Part shown: one piece after another, positions 14,834 through 19,256 of the stretch
How positions within the stretch are numbered: the stretch's first letter is position 1
Layout: every line of letters starts with the position of its first letter
Assembly (NCBI GenBank): GCA_003131925.1
Contig: PKWC01000135.1
Coordinates: 9,393 to 28,648 of the forward strand
Direction: 5' to 3'
DNA: 19,256 nucleotides
From: Alphaproteobacteria bacterium
GTDB taxonomy: Bacteria; Pseudomonadota; Alphaproteobacteria; Micropepsales; Micropepsaceae
Made by a program: the position numbers and the translations under genes
The notes under the pieces: generated by a model
Told to the model about the DNA's origin: nothing
Databases searched by the model: none
What the model saw: the letters and a program-made list of their open reading frames with translations, nothing else

Positions 14834-16406
14834 GCTTTCCTTGAGCGCCCTTCTCGGCCTTGGCCTTCTTGAACACGGTCGGGTCGATCCAAGGCATATC
14901 GGGGCGCTGGCCCGCGAATAGCTGGGCGACGGTCAGTATCTGGACCTTGGGAAACTCGCCATACTCGGTCTTGTAAAAGCCTTCCGCGATGGCTTCCTTT
15001 TTCATGGGGCCGGTCGGTTCCGCGAGCGATATTAGAACGCCCATCTTTGCGTTCTCGCGGTTCACCACTTGGGCCAGCTCGCGGATCATCTTCACGTCCA
15101 CATTGTCGCCGCCCTTGACCGAAACGATGGCCTTCTCGGTCGTCTTGCCGTCCGGCTTGAAATAGATGAAGCCGTCGATTCCAGAGTCCGCACCCTTCTT
15201 CTTTCCGCCATAGGGAACGGCATCGACAAGCGACACAGCCCACCATTGGAATTGGTATTTATCCTGCGCCGCGAGCGCGCGAGCGCCGTCCAGATCACGC
15301 GGTACGCCATGAATGTCGATTGAAATGGGGCCGAATGCATCGCGCAAGCGCTTCTGAATCAGCGAGATCGCAAGGTGCGTCACGTCAATTCCGATCCACT
15401 GGCGATTGAGTTTCTGCGCGGCATGAACGGTCGTGCCGCAACCGCAGAATGGATCGAGCACTACATTGCCTTCGTTTGATGATGTTTCAAGGATGCGTTC
15501 CAAAAGCGCCAATGGCTTTTGTGTGGGATATCCAAGCGACTCATTGCCAGCCGCTTGAGGAATGTCGGTCCAGCAATTCGTTACTGTACGGCCTTTAGAA
15601 TCCGCCAGATATTTCTTGTATTGAGGAACGGCACCCGGTTTTAGCTGCACGACAATGCCATCCTCGTAAGCCTTCTGCATTCTATCTCGCGTCCATCGCC
15701 AGACGCGCGAGACGCCTAAAAATTCGTATGTGAGATTGGGGCGATTATCATTCGGGTTTAGCAGCGGGAGAAGGCGGTAAGTCCCATGCTCATCTGAATA
15801 TTTATAGGCGCTTTCAACGTACTCCGGGTCATGCTCTTCGTATGGCTGATGAAAAGTAACTCTAGCGCCTTTCGCGTATCTCAGAATCGTGTCCGTGCAT
15901 GTTGGAAAATTGATGGACCCTAGGCTTTTTGGGTTTGATCGCTTCCAGACAATTTCGTTTCGATATTGAACGGGGCCGAAGATCGCATCGAGTAGCAATT
16001 TTAAGTAATGGCTCGCGGTCGGGTCACAATGAAGATATAACGTCCCGGTTTGATTTAGTACGCGGTGCAATTCTATCAGGCGAACAGCCATCATCGCTAG
16101 ATAGGCCATCATGTCGTTATCGTGCAAGAACGAGCGCATCGCGCGAAGCATTTCCGCCGCGTCAGAATTGCCGGATCGCATCACTTCATCGAAGGCGCGT
16201 TCCGCTGACTTGTTCCAGTGCCACGCATCTTCGAACGCTTCCATCTGCGCGTGGCTGTCGTGGCCGTCTGGAGCCTTGAAAAGCACGTTGTAAGATGCGT
16301 TGGAATTGAATGGCGGATCGAGATAGATCAAATCAACCGATTCGTTCGCGATATGCTCGCGAAGGATATCGAGGTTGTCGCCGTAGTAAAGCGCGTTGCC
16401 GCTCAC
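14826..16406 (-). CDS. DNA methyltransferase fused to an Mrr-like nuclease domain
   Basis: A 526-aa site-specific DNA methyltransferase (N4/N6-methylase family) from GTG 16406; GTG 16418 in the same frame is an alternative. Motif IV DPPF is at 30-33, PTQKP near 294-298, and the AdoMet motif LDPFCGCGTT at 317-326, so the order is catalytic motif first (beta-type). From about 385 an extra domain begins: YQFQWWAVSL, GADSGIDGFIYF (Asp near 411), IVSVKGG (Lys near 431), MGVLISLAEPT and a closing PDMPW. This matches a restriction-endonuclease-like (Mrr-type) C-terminal domain found on such methylases. The SxK pattern replaces the more common QxK, so cleavage is uncertain. The start overlaps the stop of the 50-aa gene in a GTGA. 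A mobile cassette sits on its stop codon. Confidence 0.88.
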   Translation of the reverse strand: MSGNALYYGDNLDILREHIANESVDLIYLDPPFNSNASYNVLFKAPDGHDSHAQMEAFEDAWHWNKSAERAFDEVMRSGNSDAAEMLRAMRSFLHDNDMMAYLAMMAVRLIELHRVLNQTGTLYLHCDPTASHYLKLLLDAIFGPVQYRNEIVWKRSNPKSLGSINFPTCTDTILRYAKGARVTFHQPYEEHDPEYVESAYKYSDEHGTYRLLPLLNPNDNRPNLTYEFLGVSRVWRWTRDRMQKAYEDGIVVQLKPGAVPQYKKYLADSKGRTVTNCWTDIPQAAGNESLGYPTQKPLALLERILETSSNEGNVVLDPFCGCGTTVHAAQKLNRQWIGIDVTHLAISLIQKRLRDAFGPISIDIHGVPRDLDGARALAAQDKYQFQWWAVSLVDAVPYGGKKKGADSGIDGFIYFKPDGKTTEKAIVSVKGGDNVDVKMIRELAQVVNRENAKMGVLISLAEPTGPMKKEAIAEGFYKTEYGEFPKVQILTVAQLFAGQRPDMPWIDPTVFKKAKAEKGAQGKLI

Positions 16407-16555
16407 TTCGCGGCGCACTTCTTCTTGCCGGTACTTCGCTTGCGCGGCGCTGGTGCGTCTACCAGCTTCCGCAACGCTTCGTCGAAGGGCACGGGAACGT
16501 GATCCTTCGCGGAGTACGCTTCCCGCTTCTTTCCGGTCCCTTCGGCTTTCTTCAT
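16403..16555 (-). CDS. Small basic 50-aa protein translationally coupled to the methyltransferase
   Basis: An ORF of 50 codons from ATG 16555 to TGA 16403. The product begins MKKAEGTGKKREAYSAKDH, continues VPVPFDEALRKLVDAPAPRK and ends RSTGKKKCAAK, so basic tails flank a short amphipathic helix. GGGGA lies 7 bases before the ATG. Its stop overlaps the downstream GTG (GTGA), the classic sign of coupled translation, so it is probably a real member of the methyltransferase operon. From memory, short proteins with a similar VPVPFDEALRKL core precede related methylases in other genomes; this was not checked. It may bind DNA or the methylase, but no function is established. The ATG shares its CATG with the divergent DUF3800 fragment. 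Confidence 0.7.
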   Translation of the reverse strand: MKKAEGTGKKREAYSAKDHVPVPFDEALRKLVDAPAPRKRSTGKKKCAAK

Positions 16556-16676
16556 GAGTGATTCCCCAGTTTCGGCTTACGACTATGTAGCATACGTCGA
16601 TGAATCCGGCGACCCCGGCTTATCGTCCGTCAAGCCGATCGACCCCGATGGATCGCCAGAGGGAATTTCGGAGTGA
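16554..16676 (+). pseudogene. Truncated DUF3800 gene
   Basis: The 40-codon frame from ATG 16554 reads MSDSPVSAYDYVAYVDESG, then DPGLSSVKPIDPDGSPEGISE and a stop. The YVAYVDESGDPGL segment is the conserved N-terminus of DUF3800 proteins, a family of about 200-300 residues with a conserved DE pair and a presumed nuclease-like fold. Homology appears to end near residue 33-35, after PIDPDG, where unrelated sequence introduces the stop; the rest of the family is missing from 16677-16769. It is divergent from the 50-aa gene with start codons overlapping by two bases. It is interpreted as the surviving 5' end of a partner gene of the methyltransferase module, broken by deletion or an inserted sequence. 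Confidence 0.65.
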
Positions 16677-16769
16677 AAATAACTGACCCTAACCACAATT
16701 CAGCCGCCGCCGCATTGTGCCACGGCGGAAAACAAAGGCAACCCTGGTGATCCGGGGACACACTGGAAA

Positions 16770-17216
16770 TCAAATCCAACGGTGCGTTTCACGCGTATAG
16801 CGGTCGTAGGCGCCACCAAATTGCCGGCGCATCTTGGCTTCCTCGAACGGGATGTGAACCTGGTCCGTGGTCGCAAAGACGAGAAGCGGCACCGCGAACA
16901 TCGGAAGCGCGCCGACGCAGAAGGCGATGCCGAGCGTCGCGAGCACCAGTCCGAGATACATCGGATTTCGCGTCAGGCGGTAGGGGCCGCGGATGACGAG
17001 GCGGCGGTTGGTCTCCGACGTGGGATTGATTTCCGTCTGCTCGGCCCGGAAGAGCAGCGCCGCCGAAATCGCGAATGCGGCGCCGGCGGCGATGAGAACG
17101 GCGCCGAACCACAGGATCCGCAGATCGACGATCGGTCGCCAGGGGAAGATCGCGCTCGCGGCGCCGGCGAGCGCCAGATAGATCGCGGCCCAGACGGGCG
17201 GTATCAGTTTCAGCAT
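16770..17216 (-). CDS. Isoprenylcysteine carboxyl methyltransferase-like membrane protein
   Basis: A 148-aa membrane protein of the ICMT/PEMT-type methyltransferase superfamily. Hydrophobic helices lie near 8-24, 34-55, 85-103 and 104-116. The diagnostic region is RGPYRLTRNPMYLGL (77-91), and the C-terminal EEAKMRRQFGGAYDRYTR (125-142) is the usual acidic/aromatic ending that helps bind AdoMet. The start is ATG 17216; the frame continues to 17327, but those 37 residues are hydrophilic and lack a ribosome site. Bacterial members methylate unknown small molecules or lipids, not prenylated proteins, so the name is by fold only. It diverges from the VOC gene, with 193 bases between them. Confidence 0.85.
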   Translation of the reverse strand: MLKLIPPVWAAIYLALAGAASAIFPWRPIVDLRILWFGAVLIAAGAAFAISAALLFRAEQTEINPTSETNRRLVIRGPYRLTRNPMYLGLVLATLGIAFCVGALPMFAVPLLVFATTDQVHIPFEEAKMRRQFGGAYDRYTRETHRWI

Positions 17217-17409
17217 TCGCTGGTCTCGCGTGTCGGTGAAATCTTTCACAATGCTGCGACGGGACGCGAAGAGTGGCAACCCCAGCCCCGGCGTTTGCGT
17301 TTCGCAGCGAAGCGCGCGACCTGTCACATTCCGCCGCTATGCTGTATTGCGGCGCGCAAAGGGGCCGACGCCGCCAAGGGAGCGGGGCGAAAGCGAAAAG
17401 GAGAAGACG

Positions 17410-17820
17410 ATGAAGATCAATCCCTATCTCAATTTCAACGGCAATTGCGCCGAAGCGTTTCAGTTCTATGCCAAGGTTCTGCGCGGCAAGGACCTGCACA
17501 TTATGTCCTTTCGCGACTCCCCGATCGCCGATCAGATCGCCGCAAACGAGAAGGATCTGGTTGTCCACGCCCGGTTCTCTGCAGGCGATGACTTGATCAT
17601 GGGCTCGGACGCGCCGGGCGGGCGCTACAACAAGCCGCAAGGCTATGCCGTGAACATCGGCGTGGATACGCCCGAAGAAGCCGACCGCATCTTTGCCGCG
17701 CTCTCGGATGGAGGCAACATCGGCATGCCGATCCAGGAAACCTTCTGGGCCAGGCGTTTCGGGATGGTGACCGACAGGTTCGGCACACACTGGATGGTCA
17801 ACTGCGAAAAGCCAATGTGA
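17410..17820 (+). CDS. PhnB-like VOC-fold protein
   Basis: A 136-aa cytoplasmic protein of the vicinal-oxygen-chelate superfamily, PhnB/glyoxalase-like branch. ATG 17410 follows GGAG (17400-17403) by 6 bases. The opening MKINPYLNFNGNCAEAFQFY is the family signature, followed by FSAGDDLIMGSDAPGG, a second beta-alpha-beta half (GYAVNIGVDTPEEADRIFAALS) and the ending WARRFGMVTDRFGTHWMVNCE. Full length for the family. Members of this branch often lack the metal ligands of true glyoxalases, and no catalytic role can be assigned. The gene is followed by the inverted-repeat block at 17843-18000. Confidence 0.9.
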   Translation: MKINPYLNFNGNCAEAFQFYAKVLRGKDLHIMSFRDSPIADQIAANEKDLVVHARFSAGDDLIMGSDAPGGRYNKPQGYAVNIGVDTPEEADRIFAALSDGGNIGMPIQETFWARRFGMVTDRFGTHWMVNCEKPM

Positions 17821-17842
17821 GCGGCGGGGACAACCCAATCCC

Positions 17843-18000
17843 ACGGAGACACGGAGACAACGGAGAAGAGAAAAAATCTTTACCGCAGAGGACGCAGAGG
17901 TTGCGCGGAGGAAGCAGGGGGAAAATACCGCGCGCCTTTGGCGCGCAAAATCTCACGGCGGCCCCTGCGCAACCTCCGCGCTGAATCCTTTCTTCTCCGT
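17843..18000. repeat. Long imperfect inverted repeat built from ACGGAGA units
   Basis: Three nested complementary pairs share one centre: ACGGAGAAGA (17860-17869) with TCTTCTCCGT (17991-18000), GAGGTTGCGC (17897-17906) with GCGCAACCTC (17967-17976), and GCGCGCC (17930-17936) with GGCGCGC (17940-17946) around a TTT loop. The left arm also has three near-tandem ACGGAGA copies (17843, 17851, 17860). Purine-rich blocks of this kind recur between genes in many bacterial genomes as dispersed repeats. Here it lies just after the VOC gene and just before the PAS gene, and can fold into one long hairpin in RNA. Confidence 0.65.
17930..17946 (+). terminator. Strong GC hairpin, possible transcription barrier
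   Basis: A 7-bp perfect stem GCGCGCC/GGCGCGC with a TTT loop, 110 bases after the VOC stop. It is followed by AAAA, not by a T-run, so it is not a standard intrinsic terminator on the + strand. On the - strand the trailing sequence is also not T-rich enough. It is probably the tip of the surrounding inverted repeat. Confidence 0.3.
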
Positions 18001-18015
18001 GCTTCCCTGGGGAAT

Positions 18016-18564
18016 ATGTTTGCACTTTGTAAATGCTGCGGAGCGCATGATTCGCGCGAAATGGCTTTCGCCGCCGGCCTCGACGCTCAATCCGAATTGT
18101 CGCCGATCACGGTCGATTGGGATTTGGCGTTCCTGCAGGCACCCACAAGGCTGGGGCTCGCCTATTGGCAGTCGCTCCGCAACGGTCATCAGTTCCCGTC
18201 GCGTAGGGCACTGAGCCCGCAGGCGATGCGGAACTTTCTCGGCCACGTCAATCTCGTCGACATCGTTCCCGGCGCGGGGGATTCTTTTGATTATATCATC
18301 AGCCTTCAGGGCGAGCATGCGCGCGAGGTCTTCGGTCACCTTGCCGGACGGAAATTGCGCGAAATTCTCTCTCCGGCGCTCGCGCAGCGCTGGCGGAAGA
18401 GTCTCGATTTGCCTCGCACCGCGGCAGCGCCTTTGCGACTTTTCATTCGCGCCGGCACCGCCGGCAAGAACTGGCTGGCCTGCGAGGCGCTGCTTGCGCC
18501 ACTCGGCGACGACGGCCACGTCCAGACGCTGTTCTGGGTGCTCTCATCCTGGAACGTGAAGTAG
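18016..18564 (+). CDS. PAS-domain protein (PAS_5-like)
   Basis: A protein of about 182 aa resembling the alphaproteobacterial PAS_5 group. The core runs from TRLGLAYWQSLRNGHQFPSR through RALSPQAMRNFLGHVNLVDI, FDYIISLQGEHAREVFGHLAG and RKLREILSPALAQRWR, then a strand-rich end (PLRLFIRAGTAGKNWLACEALLAPLG, HVQTLFWVLSSW). No kinase, cyclase or DNA-binding domain is attached, so it is a stand-alone sensor module with an unknown partner. The start is uncertain: ATG 18016 has no well-spaced ribosome site, ATG 18061 would give 167 aa, and the longest frame begins with a TTG inside the repeat hairpin and is unlikely. The nearby repeat may have replaced the original upstream region. Confidence 0.75.
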   Translation: MFALCKCCGAHDSREMAFAAGLDAQSELSPITVDWDLAFLQAPTRLGLAYWQSLRNGHQFPSRRALSPQAMRNFLGHVNLVDIVPGAGDSFDYIISLQGEHAREVFGHLAGRKLREILSPALAQRWRKSLDLPRTAAAPLRLFIRAGTAGKNWLACEALLAPLGDDGHVQTLFWVLSSWNVK

Positions 18565-18951
18565 GCCGGCAAGACGGCCGCGGCGCGTTCTGGTTCAGCT
18601 CGCACGCCAATGAATCACGCCGGTGGGGCGGAGCGACGGTTTTCCAGACAACAGATCAAAGGGGGTGGTACCGGTAGCCGCCGCTCAGCCCCGCACATCC
18701 TGCAACCGGGTTTCGCCCACAGCAATGATTCGTCCGATCCTGCGTGATGAAACCTGTTGATGAAAACAGGACCGCGGCGTCGCGGGACAGGGAGGGGACA
18801 GATCGACGGCCACGCGGGTCGAAAGGGGGCAGACTGCGCCGACCGCCGACCTGTCGAATTCAGCCTAGCGCCGCGTAGAACGGTCGGCGAGCCTTTTATC
18901 CGATTTGCGACAGACCGTTACACTTCTCGCGCTAACGTGCCCGACAGGCTG
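18565..18951. other. Non-coding stretch between PAS gene and pilin-like gene
   Basis: These 387 bases hold no gene that can be supported on either strand. A + strand frame from 18757 crosses it, but its product is arginine/aspartate-rich and runs antisense to the pilin-like gene. A small hairpin (CCTGTT at 18753-18758 with AACAGG at 18765-18770) is present without a T-run. Confidence 0.5.
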
Positions 18952-19113
18952 TTACTGCGCCGATGCGACCGGGCGCTGCTGATGCGTGTGATCCGGAGCG
19001 CGATGCGACATCGCGCCCATGAGAACGACGGCGATGACAAGGATGGCGACGCCGGCTTCAACGATGCCAGTGCCCGACTCATCGGCGACGAAGCGATGAA
19101 AGATATTTCTCAT
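18952..19113 (-). CDS. Flp/Fap-type pilin-like small protein
   Basis: A 53-aa ORF from ATG 19113 to TAA 18952. The product begins MRNIFHRFVADESG, continues TGIVEAGVAILVIAVVLMGAM and ends in a hydrophilic tail SHRAPDHTHQQRPVASAQ. This is the layout of Flp type IVb pilins: a short basic leader with FxRFxxDESG, cleavage after Gly14, Glu at +5 and one hydrophobic helix. The usual Glu-Tyr pair is Glu-Ala here. GGGAG lies 7 bases upstream of the ATG, supporting expression. No tad/cpa assembly genes are in the window, so it may be an orphan minor pilin, or the locus may continue to the right. TadE-like membrane peptides are an alternative. Confidence 0.68.
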   Translation of the reverse strand: MRNIFHRFVADESGTGIVEAGVAILVIAVVLMGAMSHRAPDHTHQQRPVASAQ

Positions 19114-19155
19114 GAGTACGCTCCCGAATGCGCGCCGACAATGCGCACATTTCGA

Positions 19156-19178
19156 GGCAGACTCTAAGCGAATCTGCC
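19156..19178. promoter_or_regulatory. 23-bp dyad upstream of the pilin-like gene
   Basis: GGCAGA (19156-19161) pairs with TCTGCC (19173-19178), and TC/GA inside continue the symmetry after one mismatch around a TAAGC loop. It lies 42 bases before the pilin-like ATG, in the expected promoter or 5' UTR, and could be an operator or an RNA hairpin. Confidence 0.35.
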
Positions 19179-19234
19179 CGCAGTGGTTTCCGTTCTGTTA
19201 TTAGATGCCCGAGTTTTTCCGGTCATTCCGCCAC

Positions 19235-19256
19235 AAAAAAAGGGCCGGCGTGTCGC
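19235..19256 (-). terminator. Partial intrinsic terminator at the window edge
   Basis: On the - strand the sequence reads CGCCGGCCC followed by seven T's (the A-run at 19235-19241). This is the 3' arm and T-tract expected of an intrinsic terminator for a - strand gene lying to the right; the 5' arm would be outside the window. Confidence 0.4.

Noticed and set aside
16696..16724. CCGCCG/CGGCGG hairpin downstream of the ICMT-like gene
   Set aside because: Six-bp GC stem with a 13-base loop and no T-tract in either direction.
16789..17844. A 351-codon open frame on the - strand
   Set aside because: Overlaps the ICMT-like gene in another frame and is antisense to the VOC gene. Its product is compositionally a shadow.
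18753..18770. CCTGTT/AACAGG hairpin after the PAS gene
   Set aside because: A 6-bp stem without a T-run, too weak to call a terminator or an attachment site.
18757..19167. A 136-codon open frame on the + strand
   Set aside because: Arg/Asp-rich, no ribosome site, and antisense to the better-supported pilin-like gene.

Overview
This window looks like chromosomal DNA from a GC-rich alphaproteobacterium. The base composition and codon use are GC-rich, many starts are GTG, and one gene resembles the short PAS-domain proteins (PAS_5-like) common in that class. The genus cannot be read from the sequence. No rRNA, tRNA, CRISPR array or transposase gene was seen.

Layout. (1) 1-1925, + strand: the 3' part of an M23 peptidase, a CPBP-family membrane protein with an altered catalytic motif, and a secreted YceI-like protein. 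(2) 1979-5642: a membrane-anchored AraC-type regulator (-) diverges from an amidohydrolase and a class-C beta-lactamase-like hydrolase (+). The two hydrolase genes overlap or nearly so and probably form an operon. A 24-bp dyad lies in the divergent promoter region. (3) 5724-8501, - strand: an eight-bladed PQQ-like beta-propeller protein and, 3 bases downstream, a MocR-type regulator whose aminotransferase domain has lost its PLP lysine. (4) 8852-10541, + strand: a four-helix membrane protein of unknown function and an exported protein with a LolA-like N-terminus and C-terminal TPRs. (5) 10761-14175, - strand: a membrane-anchored alpha/beta hydrolase and a TPR-sulfotransferase. (6) 14277-16676: a compact accessory block. 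A DNA methyltransferase fused to an Mrr-like nuclease domain is preceded by an overlapping 50-aa gene. That small gene shares a CATG start with a divergent, truncated DUF3800 gene. A 549-bp element with perfect 19-bp inverted repeats and a near-perfect 8-bp target duplication sits exactly on the methyltransferase stop codon and carries one DUF2306-like membrane gene. (7) 16770-18564: an ICMT-like methyltransferase (-), a PhnB/VOC protein (+), a long imperfect inverted repeat, and a PAS-domain protein (+). (8) 18565-19256: mostly non-coding, with a 53-aa Flp/TadE-type pilin-like gene (-) and half of a probable terminator at the edge.

How the parts work together. Region 2 reads as a regulated exported hydrolase module and region 3 as a coupled propeller/regulator pair; no substrate can be named for either. 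Region 6 is the best candidate for unusual biology: a restriction-modification-like cassette with a small companion gene, a decayed DUF3800 partner and a transposase-less mobile cassette, whose ends resemble IS6/IS26 ends, that delivered a gene without harming the methyltransferase reading frame.
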